A DNA stretch of 35,507 bases, taken from contig JAFYWV010000065.1 of NCBI GenBank assembly GCA_017546505.1, positions 1 to 35,507 on the forward strand. Reading direction: 5' to 3'. Positions 8,904 through 17,101 of this stretch are shown here, piece after piece. This stretch comes from Bacteroidaceae bacterium (lineage in GTDB: Bacteria; Bacteroidota; Bacteroidia; Bacteroidales; Bacteroidaceae). A program made the translations under genes and the position numbers. The notes below the pieces were generated by a model, which had not been told where the DNA came from, ran no database searches, and was given only the letters and a program-made list of their open reading frames with translations. Within the stretch, counting starts at the first letter, position 1. The number at the start of each line of letters is the position of its first letter.

Positions 8904-10457
8904 ATGTTTAACGGACATCCTAAAGGTCTTTGGGCTCTAGCCCTTGCCAACACCGGTGAGCGTTTCGGCTACTACACTATGTTGGCTGTGTTCCTGTTCT
9001 TCTTGCAGGACAACTTCGGTTTCTCTATGGGAACCTCAAGTACAATCCAGGCTACATTCCTGGGCGTGGTTTATTTTGTGCCTCTTTTCGGCGGTATGCT
9101 TGCCGACAAGTTCGGTTTCGGTAAGATGGTAACAACCGGTATCTTCGTAATGTTCTTGGGTTACCTGTTGCTTGCCTTGCCTCTTGGCGCCGGCAACATT
9201 GCGCTTGGCGTGATGGCGCTTGCATTGCTGTTCGTGTGTATCGGTACAGGTCTTTTCAAGGGTAACCTGCAGGTTCTTGTAGGTAACCTCTACGACGACC
9301 CGAAATACTCGGCAAAGCGCGACGAGGGTTTCAGCATCTTCTATATGGCAATCAACATCGGTTCTATGTTCGCTGCCGCTGCCGCTCTTGGCATTATGGC
9401 GTGGGTTCAGGCCGATTACGCTATCAGCAAGGCCGACTCTTATCACTTTGCTTTTGCCGTTGCTTGTATCTCATTGATTGTTTCAATCATCATCTATTAT
9501 GCTTTCCGCGGTACATTTGCTCACGCTGACCGTGCAAAGGCTGTTGCAAAGGGTACTACCGAGGTTGTTGAGGAGCAGTTGACTCCTGCACAGACAAAGG
9601 AGAGAATCATTTGCCTCTGCCTTGTGTTTGCTGTTGTGATTTTCTTCTGGATGGCTTTCCACCAGAACGGTATCACAATGAACCAGTTTGCACGTGAGTA
9701 TACAGCTACATCTGAGAGCGGCTTTATGAGCCTCTTCCTCAGCAAGTCTTTCAGCTTCACCGATATGAGAAGTATCTGGAACCTTGTTGCTGTCATCCTC
9801 CTTGTTTACGGTGTTCTTAATATTTTCCAGTCAAAGACTGCAAAGGGCAAGGCTGTTGCTGCGGCTCTCTTCCTTGCAGCCGGTGGCTTGCTCGTTTACC
9901 GTGCATTGAACGTAACAGGTTCTGTTGATGTTGAAGCTCCTATCTTCCAGCAGTTCAACCCCTGCTTCGTTGTTGCGTTGACTCCAATCGTGATGCTTGT
10001 TTTCAGTTCGCTTGCAAAGAAGGGCAAAGAGCCTTCTTCACCAATGAAGATTGGTCTCGGTATGCTTGTTGCTGCTGCTGCATTCGTGGTTCTTCTGGTT
10101 GGTTCTTGGGGACTCCCAATCCAGGCCGAGCAGTTGGCAAACGTTGAGGCAGGCACAGCTACATTGGTATCTCCAAACTGGCTCATCAGCACATATCTTG
10201 TGTTGACGGTTGCCGAGCTGTTGCTCTCTCCAATCGGTATCTCTTTCGTGAGCAAGGTTGCTCCTCCAAAGTACAAGGGTATGATGATGGGTGGATGGTT
10301 TGTGGCTACAGCCATCGGTAACTTCCTCATCTCAATCCCGGGCCTTCTTTGGGGCAAGACAGAGCTTTACGTGGTATGGGGCGTGCTCATTGCAATCTGC
10401 CTTGTATCGGCACTCTTCATCTTCTCAATCCTCAAGCGTCTTGAGAAGGTTGCATAA
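8904..10457 (+). CDS. POT (PTR2) family proton-dependent oligopeptide transporter
   Basis: This 517-residue inner-membrane protein of the major facilitator fold should import di- and tripeptides with protons. The family block ERFGYYTM is at residues 19-26, and the second PTR2 signature FYMAINIGSMFA follows GNLYDDPKYSAKRDEG. About a dozen or more hydrophobic segments are visible, with a longer charged cytoplasmic loop around RAKAVAKGTTEVVEEQ. The first Glu of the usual ExxER motif is Asn16 here (N-T-G-E-R), which I believe is common in Bacteroidota members and may affect proton coupling. The gene stands alone, divergent from purM, and ends in a strong terminator. Substrate range cannot be read from sequence. 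Confidence 0.93.
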   Translation: MFNGHPKGLWALALANTGERFGYYTMLAVFLFFLQDNFGFSMGTSSTIQATFLGVVYFVPLFGGMLADKFGFGKMVTTGIFVMFLGYLLLALPLGAGNIALGVMALALLFVCIGTGLFKGNLQVLVGNLYDDPKYSAKRDEGFSIFYMAINIGSMFAAAAALGIMAWVQADYAISKADSYHFAFAVACISLIVSIIIYYAFRGTFAHADRAKAVAKGTTEVVEEQLTPAQTKERIICLCLVFAVVIFFWMAFHQNGITMNQFAREYTATSESGFMSLFLSKSFSFTDMRSIWNLVAVILLVYGVLNIFQSKTAKGKAVAAALFLAAGGLLVYRALNVTGSVDVEAPIFQQFNPCFVVALTPIVMLVFSSLAKKGKEPSSPMKIGLGMLVAAAAFVVLLVGSWGLPIQAEQLANVEAGTATLVSPNWLISTYLVLTVAELLLSPIGISFVSKVAPPKYKGMMMGGWFVATAIGNFLISIPGLLWGKTELYVVWGVLIAICLVSALFIFSILKRLEKVA

Positions 10458-10483
10458 GTGAAGTTCTTTTTGAACAATATATC

Positions 10484-10516
10484 GGCGGATGCTCATTTTT
10501 GAGCATCCGCCTTTTT
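10484..10516 (+). terminator. Rho-independent terminator after the POT transporter
   Basis: A perfect 12-bp stem (ggcggatgctca / tgagcatccgcc) with a 4-base T loop is followed by a run of five T. It lies 27 bases after the POT stop codon. Confidence 0.92.
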
Positions 10517-10540
10517 ATTTCATAAAAAATGTTATAAAAA

Positions 10541-10570
10541 TTGCTTTTAAATTTTAAATTCATAAATTTG
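10541..10570 (+). promoter_or_regulatory. Bacteroidota-type promoter for lplA-gcvT
   Basis: TTGC at 10541-10544 is followed after 18 bases by TAAATTTG (10563-10570), an exact TAnnTTTG. The lplA ATG at 10593 is 22 bases downstream, so the leader would be short. The -33 box is a partial match. Confidence 0.65.
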
Positions 10571-10592
10571 TATCCATAACATCCAGGATGGT

Positions 10593-11567
10593 ATGGTTTA
10601 TGTGACATTGCCAACGGAAAAACAGTACCGCCGATTGCCGTTCTATCTGGCTATGGAGGAGTTTGTTGCACGGGAGTTGCCCGCGCAAGACTATTTTTTC
10701 ATCTGGCAGGTAGAGCCCACGGTTATCTTTGGGCGCAATCAATTGGTTGACACTGAGGTTGATGTGGATTTTTGCCGTGCTCACGACATTCAGTTCTATC
10801 GTCGCAAGAGCGGTGGCGGCTGCGTATTTGCCGACCGCAGCAACCTGATGCTCTCATATATCACCCCCACGACAAATGTGAATTTTACGTTCAACCGCTA
10901 TATGCTGATGGTTGAGGATGCCTTGCAACGCCTTGGGGTGGATGCAAGGACGTCGGGGCGTAACGATATTCTCATTGGCGGCAAAAAAGTCTCGGGCAAT
11001 GCCTTCTATCACATTCCCGGCCGCAGCATAGTGCACGGCACAATGCTCTATGATACAAATCTCGACTATATGCTCAATGCCACAACGCCATCGGCTGTCA
11101 AACTGCGCAGCAAGGGGGTGGAGTCCGTGCGCCAGCATATAACCACGCTGTGCAACCATATCAGCCTCACTATTGACGGGCTTAAAGAGCATCTGCGCAG
11201 TGTGCTCTGCAACGAGACTGTTGTGCTCACCGCAGACGATGTATCGGCAATAGAACTGCTGGAACAGCAATATTACGATGATGACTTCATATATGGCAAC
11301 AATCCGGCAGCCTCGCTCTCATTGGTAGAAAGGATTGAGGGTGTAGGTGAGTTCTGTGTGTCGCTCGACGTAAAGGAGGGCAGGATACGCAAGGTGGTAC
11401 TTGCCGGGGATTTCTTTATCATCGGTGATTTGGATTCAATGCTGCTGGACAAACTCAAAGGTGCAGAATACTCACGCGCCGGTATTGAGGCCGCCCTTGC
11501 AGGTGTTGACCTCTCTGCTGTCATTATGAACCTGAAGAAAGAACAACTTATAAACCTATTAATATAA
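10593..11567 (+). CDS. lplA: Lipoate-protein ligase A
   Basis: LplA activates free lipoate with ATP and attaches it to lysine of lipoyl domains. The 324-residue product has the RRKSGGG loop (residues 70-76) and the GGKKVSGNAFY segment with Lys132, which bind lipoyl-AMP. A C-terminal accessory domain extends from ~245 (EGVGEFCVSLDVKEGRI). It ends 7 bases before gcvT, so the two are surely co-transcribed. The natural client is the GcvH protein encoded next, whose function requires lipoylation. No lipA or lipB is present in the window. Whether this cell depends on scavenged lipoate cannot be decided here. Confidence 0.94.
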   Translation: MVYVTLPTEKQYRRLPFYLAMEEFVARELPAQDYFFIWQVEPTVIFGRNQLVDTEVDVDFCRAHDIQFYRRKSGGGCVFADRSNLMLSYITPTTNVNFTFNRYMLMVEDALQRLGVDARTSGRNDILIGGKKVSGNAFYHIPGRSIVHGTMLYDTNLDYMLNATTPSAVKLRSKGVESVRQHITTLCNHISLTIDGLKEHLRSVLCNETVVLTADDVSAIELLEQQYYDDDFIYGNNPAASLSLVERIEGVGEFCVSLDVKEGRIRKVVLAGDFFIIGDLDSMLLDKLKGAEYSRAGIEAALAGVDLSAVIMNLKKEQLINLLI

Positions 11568-11574
11568 CTGACCT

Positions 11575-12663
11575 ATGGAGAATAAAAGAACCTGTCTTTA
11601 TGACAAACACGTTGCATTGGGAGCGCTGATAAGCCCATTCGGCGGTTTTGATATGCCTATTCAGTACAGCAACATTGTTGACGAACATAATGCGGTTCGC
11701 CAGGCTTGCGGAGTCTTTGATGTGTCGCATATGGGCGAGGTGCTTGTTGCAGGCCCCGAGAGTGAAAAATTCGTGAACCACATATTCACTAACGATGTTA
11801 CCGACGCCCCCGATGGCAAGATATATTACGGTATGATGTGTCACCCCACCGGCGGTGTGGTGGATGACCTGCTTGTCTACAAGATGGCTCCACAGCGCTA
11901 TTTTCTTGTTATCAACGCATCGAACATCGACAAGGATGTCGCTTGGATAACGGAGCACGCCAAGGCTTTTGACGTGGTCGTTGAGCACCAAAGTGAAAAG
12001 TATGGCGAGGTGGCTGTGCAAGGCCCGAAGACCGAGGAGATTGTAGAGCGTGTGCTTGGCATCCCCTGCAAGGAGCTTGCATTCTACACCTGCAAGGAGC
12101 TTGAGTATAACGGCGAGACAATCATCATAAGCCGCACAGGATATACCGGTGAGGATGGCTTTGAACTCTATGGTTCGCACGCATTCACCAATGAGGTGTG
12201 GGACAAGTTGCTTGCAAGCGGAGAGGTGAAGCCTTGTGGCTTGGGATGCCGCGACACGCTGCGTTTTGAGGTTGGTTTGCCGCTATATGGCGATGAACTC
12301 ACCGACGAGATAACTCCGCTCGAGGCCGGATTGGGTATCTTTGTGAAACTGGATAAGGATTTCATTGGCAAAGAGGCATTGGCGGCACAGAAAGCCGAGG
12401 GCTTGAAACGCAAGATTGTGGGCATTGAACTCAAAGACAAGGCCATTCCACGCCACGGTTACGAGGTTGAGGCCGACGGCAAGGTTGTAGGTGTTGTTAC
12501 AACAGGTTACAACTCAATTTCCACAGGCAAAAGTGTATGTATGGCAATGGTGGATATCGAATATGCAAAGCTTGATACCGAGGTTGCCGTGCGCATTCGC
12601 AAAAAGGTGTTCCCCGGCGTAGTGACAAAAAAACGCTTCTACGACAAGAACTACAAGAAATAA
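11575..12663 (+). CDS. gcvT: Glycine cleavage system T protein (aminomethyltransferase)
   Basis: GcvT takes the aminomethyl group from lipoyl-GcvH, releases ammonia and passes the one-carbon unit to tetrahydrofolate. The 362-residue length is typical. Family blocks visible are PFGGFDMPIQY near the N-terminus, VFDVSHMGEV, ISRTGYTGEDGFELY in the middle, GLGCRDTLRFEVGLPLYG and the C-terminal barrel with KKVFPGVVTKKRFYDKNY. It starts 7 bases after the lplA stop. A 234-base gap with a MITE-like element separates it from gcvH. Confidence 0.97.
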   Translation: MENKRTCLYDKHVALGALISPFGGFDMPIQYSNIVDEHNAVRQACGVFDVSHMGEVLVAGPESEKFVNHIFTNDVTDAPDGKIYYGMMCHPTGGVVDDLLVYKMAPQRYFLVINASNIDKDVAWITEHAKAFDVVVEHQSEKYGEVAVQGPKTEEIVERVLGIPCKELAFYTCKELEYNGETIIISRTGYTGEDGFELYGSHAFTNEVWDKLLASGEVKPCGLGCRDTLRFEVGLPLYGDELTDEITPLEAGLGIFVKLDKDFIGKEALAAQKAEGLKRKIVGIELKDKAIPRHGYEVEADGKVVGVVTTGYNSISTGKSVCMAMVDIEYAKLDTEVAVRIRKKVFPGVVTKKRFYDKNYKK

Positions 12664-12676
12664 AACTTAAAACTTA

Positions 12677-12866
12677 GAAGCTGTTTAAATTTTATTTTGT
12701 GATTGTTTGAGAGTTGTTGTTGAGCAGATTTTACTACTTTAAATGCTGGGAATAGTGGACTATTTCCAAATTTAAAGGAGAAAAAGATGCCAAAAACAGA
12801 CTTAAACAAACCAAAACATCACATTATTCAGCTTTGATATATTTTATAATAAATTTAAAAAGCTTC
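12677..12866. mobile_element. MITE-like element with 17-bp terminal inverted repeats in the gcvT-gcvH gap
   Basis: The arms at 12676-12692 and 12851-12867 are inverted repeats agreeing at 16 of 17 positions (agaagctgtttaaattt against agaagctttttaaattt). Drawn from GAAGCT to AGCTTC, the element is 190 bases and is flanked on both sides by TTA (12674-12676 and 12867-12869), which could be a target duplication. The interior is AT-rich with a small inverted repeat around ggaatag...ctatttcc at 12750-12770 and no open frame beyond a 16-codon one at 12787. There is no transposase, so it is either a non-autonomous element or a remnant. It fills almost the whole gap, so gcvH transcription must cross it or start within it. 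Confidence 0.6.
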
Positions 12867-12897
12867 TTAATAACTAACCAATAAAAACAAACTGATT

Positions 12898-13278
12898 ATG
12901 AGTACAATTTTGGAAGGACTCCGTTACGCCGAGTCACACGAGTATGTAAAGGTAGAGGGTGAATATGGCTATGTTGGTATTACCGACTATGCACAGCACG
13001 AACTTGGCAATGTCGTTTACGTTGATATGCCCGATGTTGATGACGAAGTGACGGCCGGTGAGGATTTCGGTGCTGTGGAGAGTGTGAAGGCTGCCAGCGA
13101 CTTGATTTCGCCCGTTAGCGGTGTCGTTGTTGAGGTGAACGAAGCCTTGAACGACAACCCTGAGCTTGTGAACAGCGACCCGTATGCAAATTGGATTATC
13201 AAGGTGAAGCTAAGTGACCCTGCCGAGGTTGAGTCTTTGATGGATGCGGAGGGTTACAAGGCTGCCATCGGTGAGTGA
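12898..13278 (+). CDS. gcvH: Glycine cleavage system H protein
   Basis: GcvH is the lipoyl carrier that shuttles the aminomethyl arm between the P, T and L proteins. The 126-residue product is the normal length. The lipoyl-lysine is Lys64 in GAVESVKAASD, and conserved YVGITDYAQHELGNVVYVD and PYANWIIKVK flank it. The start is preceded by an AT-rich leader without a Shine-Dalgarno sequence, as usual in this phylum. It lies downstream of a MITE-like element and upstream of a 159-base gap containing a dispersed repeat. The next genes, gcvPA and gcvPB, complete the core complex. Confidence 0.98.
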   Translation: MSTILEGLRYAESHEYVKVEGEYGYVGITDYAQHELGNVVYVDMPDVDDEVTAGEDFGAVESVKAASDLISPVSGVVVEVNEALNDNPELVNSDPYANWIIKVKLSDPAEVESLMDAEGYKAAIGE

Positions 13279-13330
13279 TATTTAATACCCCCTCCTGTGG
13301 TATTCTGCCTCGTCCTAAGCTATGTTTGGT

Positions 13331-13409
13331 GTCATCCCGACAGAGCGGAGCGACTAGAGAGCTCTTAATCGCATATAATGAGATATCTCACATACGTTCG
13401 ATATGACAT
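13331..13409. repeat. Dispersed repeat, short copy (79 bp) between gcvH and gcvPA
   Basis: The stretch begins gtcatcccga and ends tcgatatgac followed by a, so its ends form an imperfect 10-bp inverted repeat. The first 24 bases match, at 23 of 24 positions, the reverse complement of the right end of the copy at 19105-19275. The other end carries the same cgaacgtatgtgag box in reverse complement. It is thus a shorter copy in the opposite orientation. TATGTTTG at 13321-13328, just outside, matches the -7 promoter consensus and could serve gcvPA, but no -33 box is evident. Confidence 0.65.
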
Positions 13410-13437
13410 ACCACTGGGGAGCTAATCCTTTTACGTT

Positions 13438-14754
13438 ATGAAATATTTCCCTCATACCCAACAGGATATTGAGCAGATGCTTGAGGTTGCGGGCTTGAAG
13501 TCTATGGACGACCTCTATGGCGAGATTCCGCAACAGCTGCTCTTTGACCGCGAATTTGCACTCCCCGAGGCAATGTCCGAGGTGGAGGTGAGGCGGTTTT
13601 TTGAGACACTGGGCAACAAGAACGCAAAGCTTGCCTGCTTTGCCGGTGCCGGTGTCGAGGACCACTATTCGCCATCGGTGATTGCACCGATACTTTCACG
13701 TGGCGAATTCCTTACGGCATACACGCCCTATCAGCCCGAGATTTCGCAGGGCACACTGCAATATATCTTCGAGTATCAGTCGATGATTTGCGAACTCACA
13801 GGAATGGATGTTACCAATGCCTCTATGTACGATGGCACCACAGCCACTGCCGAGGCTATGATGATGTGTGTCGCCATTGCCAAGAAACGCAATAAAGTAC
13901 TTGTATCGGCAACAATAAACCCGCGAGTGAAACGAGTGGTGGAGACATACGCAAAGTATCAGGGTGTGGTAATTGAGACCATTGCCGAGAAGGATGGTAT
14001 CACTGACCTTGCCGACCTTGAGAGCAAGCTCGCCGGCGACGATGTTGCAGGTGTTATCCTTGCACAACCCAACTTCTATGGCATTGTCGAGGATTACACA
14101 GGCGTTGCCGACATCTGTCACGCCAAGAAAGCTATGCTTGTTATGAACTGTAAACCGTCAGCTCTGGCAGTGCTGAAGACCCCGGCAGAGTGGGGCGCAG
14201 ATATTGCCTGTGGCGATGCGCAGTCGCTCGGTATTCCAATGTGCTATGGTGGCCCGTATGTGGGCTTCCTTGCCTGTACCAATGCCAATATACGCAAGTT
14301 GCCCGGTCGCATTGTGGGCGCAACAACCGATGTTGACGGCAAGCGCGCATTCGTGCTCACATTGCAGGCACGCGAGCAACATATACGTCGCGAGAAGGCA
14401 AACAGCAACATCTGCTCAAACCAGTCGTTAATGGCGCTCTATGTTACAATCTATATGTCCGTTATGGGGTATAAAGGATTGAAAGAGGCTTGTGAACTGT
14501 CGTATGGCGGTGCCCATTACCTTGCCGAGCGGCTTGTGGCTACAGGCAAATGCTCACTTGCGTTTGACAAACCATTCTTCAATGAGTTTGCCGTGCGCAC
14601 CGCAGCTCCCGCAGAAAAGGTGCTCGATGCTCTCTGTGCCGCAGGCATTCTTGGCGGTGTGCGCGTTGCCGAAGATATCTTGCTTGTCTGCGTTACAGAA
14701 CAGCGCACCAAAGAGGAGATGGATAAGTTTGTTGAAATAGTGAATAACATCTAA
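13438..14754 (+). CDS. gcvPA: Glycine dehydrogenase (decarboxylating) subunit 1 (GcvPA)
   Basis: This is the N-terminal half of the P protein, split as in many bacteria. It pairs with GcvPB to decarboxylate glycine and load the aminomethyl group onto GcvH. The 438-residue product starts with YFPHTQQDIEQML, characteristic of the family, and contains the YTPYQPEISQGTLQ and MDVTNASMYDG blocks and a GGPYVGFLACT segment. The PLP lysine belongs to the partner subunit. The gene ends 18 bases before gcvPB. Upstream lies the 79-base dispersed repeat, so the gene may be read through from gcvH or from a promoter near 13321. Confidence 0.97.
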   Translation: MKYFPHTQQDIEQMLEVAGLKSMDDLYGEIPQQLLFDREFALPEAMSEVEVRRFFETLGNKNAKLACFAGAGVEDHYSPSVIAPILSRGEFLTAYTPYQPEISQGTLQYIFEYQSMICELTGMDVTNASMYDGTTATAEAMMMCVAIAKKRNKVLVSATINPRVKRVVETYAKYQGVVIETIAEKDGITDLADLESKLAGDDVAGVILAQPNFYGIVEDYTGVADICHAKKAMLVMNCKPSALAVLKTPAEWGADIACGDAQSLGIPMCYGGPYVGFLACTNANIRKLPGRIVGATTDVDGKRAFVLTLQAREQHIRREKANSNICSNQSLMALYVTIYMSVMGYKGLKEACELSYGGAHYLAERLVATGKCSLAFDKPFFNEFAVRTAAPAEKVLDALCAAGILGGVRVAEDILLVCVTEQRTKEEMDKFVEIVNNI

Positions 14755-14759
14755 ATAAA

Positions 14760-14772
14760 GGGAGGAGATACT
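14760..14772 (+). promoter_or_regulatory. Shine-Dalgarno-like site before gcvPB
   Basis: gggaggag lies about 5-7 bases before the gcvPB ATG at 14773. Such a strong purine-rich site is uncommon in Bacteroidota and stands out against the other starts in this window. It supports the chosen start. Confidence 0.5.
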
Positions 14773-16239
14773 ATGATACGCAATTACGATAAATTGATTT
14801 TCGAGCTCTCAAAAGAGGGCAGAACAGGATATTCTCTTCCAAAGAATGTGTTCAAGGAGAACTATTGTCCTTGCCGGTTGCCTGCCGGTCTCAAACGCGA
14901 GAGCAAGCCCGAACTTCCAGAGGTGACCGAGTTTGACGTGGTGCGTCACTACACGAACCTCTCGAACAAGAACTTCGGTGTCGACACCGGTTTTTATCCG
15001 CTTGGCAGCTGCACAATGAAGTACAATCCTCGCCTGAATGAGGAAATCAGTGCGTTGCCGTCATTTGCAGGCTTGCACCCCGATGCTCCTGTGGAGGTTG
15101 TGCAAGGTGCATTGGAGGTCTATTATAACCTTGCAGCCTCGCTTGCCGAGATTAGCGGATTGTCAGCATTCACGCTAAACCCATACGCCGGTGCACACGG
15201 CGAGTTGACAGGCCTTATGATTATGCGCTCTTATCACGAACAGCGCGGTGACACAAAGCGCACTAAGGTGATTGTGCCCGACAGTGCACACGGTACAAAC
15301 CCTGCCAGTGCGGCGGTGTGCGGTCTTGAGATTGTAGAGGTTAAATCCACAGCCAACGGAACAGTCGATGTAGAGGATTTGAAACCATTACTCGATGACA
15401 CCGTTGCCGGCATTATGATGACAAACCCAAATACACTTGGTATTTTCGAGACTGAAATCCCCGAGATTGCACGCCTTGTACACGAGTGTGGCGGCTTGCT
15501 CTATTACGATGGAGCCAACCTGAACGCTGTGCTTGGCAAGTGCCGCCCGGGTGATATGGGCTTCGATATTATGCACATAAACCTGCACAAGACATTCTCG
15601 ACACCACACGGTGGCGGTGGCCCCGGCGATGGCCCGGTGGGTGTGCGTGCCGGTCTTGAGGCTCTGCTTCCCAACCCACAAGTCAAGAAGGATGCCGACG
15701 GTGTGTTCTACATTGATACCGATGAGAAATCGGCCGGCTACGTGTCAAATTTCCTCGGAAATTTTGGTGTGCTGCTGAGGGCATATACCTATATCCTCAC
15801 TCTCGGTCGCGAGAATGTGAAGATGGTGGGCCCGCTTGCCGTGCTCAATGCAAACTATGTGAAGGAGTCGCTGAAGAACGAGTATTACTTGCCCATTGAG
15901 GGTGTCTGCAAGCACGAATTTGTATTCGACGGCCTTGCCGACAAGTCGACAGGCGTTACCACGCTCGATATTGCAAAACGTCTGCTCGACTATGGCTACC
16001 ACGCGCCGACAATCTACTTCCCCTTGCTGTTCCATCAGAGCATAATGATTGAACCTACCGAGACCGAGAGCAAGGAGACGCTTGACGAGTTCATTGCTGT
16101 GATGAAAAAGGTTGCTGCCGAGGCCATTGAAAACCCCGATGTGGTGAAGAACGCACCGCACAGCACACCTGTGCGCCGTCTTGACGAGACAACAGCGGCA
16201 CGTTCGCCAAAGACAACTTATAGGCAACTTAAAGGTTAA
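14773..16239 (+). CDS. gcvPB: Glycine dehydrogenase (decarboxylating) subunit 2 (GcvPB)
   Basis: This is the PLP-binding half of the P protein. The 488-residue product has the conserved GFYPLGSCTMKYNP motif, a glycine-rich NPYAGAHGELTG loop, and the PLP Schiff-base Lys273 in HINLHKTFSTPHGGGGPG. The C-terminal segment PTETESKETLDEFI is also typical. It lies 18 bases downstream of gcvPA with a strong ribosome-binding-like site. It is the last gene of the glycine cleavage block. The L protein (dihydrolipoyl dehydrogenase) is not encoded in this window. Confidence 0.98.
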   Translation: MIRNYDKLIFELSKEGRTGYSLPKNVFKENYCPCRLPAGLKRESKPELPEVTEFDVVRHYTNLSNKNFGVDTGFYPLGSCTMKYNPRLNEEISALPSFAGLHPDAPVEVVQGALEVYYNLAASLAEISGLSAFTLNPYAGAHGELTGLMIMRSYHEQRGDTKRTKVIVPDSAHGTNPASAAVCGLEIVEVKSTANGTVDVEDLKPLLDDTVAGIMMTNPNTLGIFETEIPEIARLVHECGGLLYYDGANLNAVLGKCRPGDMGFDIMHINLHKTFSTPHGGGGPGDGPVGVRAGLEALLPNPQVKKDADGVFYIDTDEKSAGYVSNFLGNFGVLLRAYTYILTLGRENVKMVGPLAVLNANYVKESLKNEYYLPIEGVCKHEFVFDGLADKSTGVTTLDIAKRLLDYGYHAPTIYFPLLFHQSIMIEPTETESKETLDEFIAVMKKVAAEAIENPDVVKNAPHSTPVRRLDETTAARSPKTTYRQLKG

Positions 16240-16660
16240 AACTGAGGTTAAGCGAGCGCAATGCAAGTTTACTTGCAGATTGCACAGCGAGCGATAACAG
16301 GTTCAAGCGCACGAAGTGCGGTTAAACCTGAGGTTAACAAGCTGAGGGTTCGACAATGCCGGCAGCATCTCGTCAAGTGAAGTGCCGCGATAGTGGCACA
16401 GCTCGGGTTGCGAACAGACGGCATTTTCAAAGGTGAAAACTTGTGCCAACGAGTGCGATTAAAGGTACCCCCTACGAAATTACTTATTGTAATAGTAGGA
16501 ACTCCTTTGGGAACATAAATGTTCCGCCGTCGCAAGCAGTGCTTTTGTTTCGCACTGCCCCCACTAAAGACAGAGGGACAATTACTTGGCCGACCGACAT
16601 TGTAAGCCGACAGCTAATTCCTCCCCTGTTTTAGGGGAGGTGTCCGAAGGACGGAGGGGT
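16240..16660. repeat. Mosaic of nested palindromes downstream of gcvPB
   Basis: No gene is seen. The stretch is packed with inverted repeats. One is gcaat-gcaagt-tt-acttgc-ag-attgc at 16258-16283, flanked on both sides by the direct repeat agcgagcg (16251-16258 and 16286-16293). Another is caggtt...cgcac-gaa-gtgcg...aacctg at 16298-16330. The direct repeat ctgaggttaa occurs at 16242-16251 and 16328-16337. Further right, cctcccct-gtttt-aggggagg (16620-16640) is followed by a second block, tgtccgaaggacggaggggt. The 421-base block looks like stacked intergenic repeat units. One or more could end gcvPB transcripts, but none has a clean T tract. Confidence 0.6.
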
Positions 16661-16725
16661 ATTTGGCTGCGTTGCGAAGAATCTCTCTTCGCCTGTTTTG
16701 AGTTCTAAACACTAATTATATTTTG

Positions 16726-16762
16726 CAACAGGAGGCAAAGAGATTCTCTTTGTCTCTTGTTG
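16726..16762. terminator. Hairpin with GGAGGCAAAGAG core
   Basis: The 7-bp inner stem caaagag-att-ctctttg (16736-16752) sits inside an outer caaca/tgttg pairing (16726-16730 and 16758-16762). No real T tract follows, so termination is only possible. The sequence closely resembles the terminator at 19507-19536 (aggaggcaaggag...ctttgcctc), which suggests the two are related. Confidence 0.45.
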
Positions 16763-16837
16763 TTCTTAATACTTTATATATTTCTATTCGAAGAAACAAA
16801 ATTCTCATTATTTGAGCATTAGTTGCAGAAAAATGCT

Positions 16838-16845
16838 TACCTTTG
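16838..16845 (+). promoter_or_regulatory. Candidate promoter for the structured RNA upstream of the SGNH gene
   Basis: TACCTTTG exactly matches the -7 consensus TAnnTTTG. TTTG at 16811-16814 is present upstream but with 23 bases between, slightly long for the usual spacing. It is placed just before a strongly structured stretch that ends in a T tract. Confidence 0.5.
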
Positions 16846-16851
16846 TAAGGT

Positions 16852-17101
16852 CAATGGGGAGAAATCCATTGGTTAAGTAAGCATTTAGTTAAGTCCAAAA
16901 CAGAAATTTCGCCAAAAATATTCCAGAGGACGAAGCAACTGATGCTCATTCTGTGTATATGCAGGTCACGCACGTTCTGTGCGTGGTCTAGTTGTATATT
17001 CACGGCGTGGGAATATTGTTTCTTCAACGTACATTCTGGAAAGGCGTTTGGCGATGCCTCTGTTTTATGGACGTAAGGCGACAAAGTCTCACGTCTTTTT
17101 T
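16852..17101 (+). ncRNA. Candidate structured RNA or long 5' leader (unidentified)
   Basis: About 250 bases with a promoter-like box before them and a terminator-like hairpin at the end. A small hairpin forms at the start (caatgg/ccattg, 16852-16870). A long-range stem pairs cgccaaa (16910-16916) with tttggcg (17047-17053), then after a 4x5 internal loop ttccaga (16921-16927) with tctggaa (17035-17041). Inside lies a GC-rich hairpin, cacgcac-gttct-gtgcgtg (16967-16985). Frames crossing it give no recognisable protein. I do not see the hallmarks of SRP RNA, tmRNA or RNase P RNA. It could be a free small RNA, or an attenuator-type leader for the gene starting at 17195. Confidence 0.45.
17070..17101 (+). 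terminator. Terminator-like hairpin ending the structured RNA
   Basis: gacgt (17070-17074) pairs with acgtc (17091-17095), and an inner gac/gtc pair (17080-17088) closes an AAA loop. Six T follow (17096-17101). The stem has an asymmetric internal loop, so it is weaker than the other terminators in the window. That would suit conditional readthrough into the gene at 17195. Confidence 0.5.

Noticed and set aside
16443-16634. 63-codon open frame on the plus strand in the palindrome block
   Set aside because: It runs through inverted repeats and ends in the cctcccct hairpin. The product has no recognisable pattern.
16851-17084. 77-codon open frame on the minus strand over the candidate RNA
   Set aside because: It is antisense to a stretch with promoter, long-range stems and terminator on the plus strand. 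The product has no family resemblance.
16852-17101. SRP RNA, tmRNA or RNase P RNA
   Set aside because: I found none of their conserved core sequences. The fold is rod-like in part, but a 6S RNA assignment could not be supported from sequence either.
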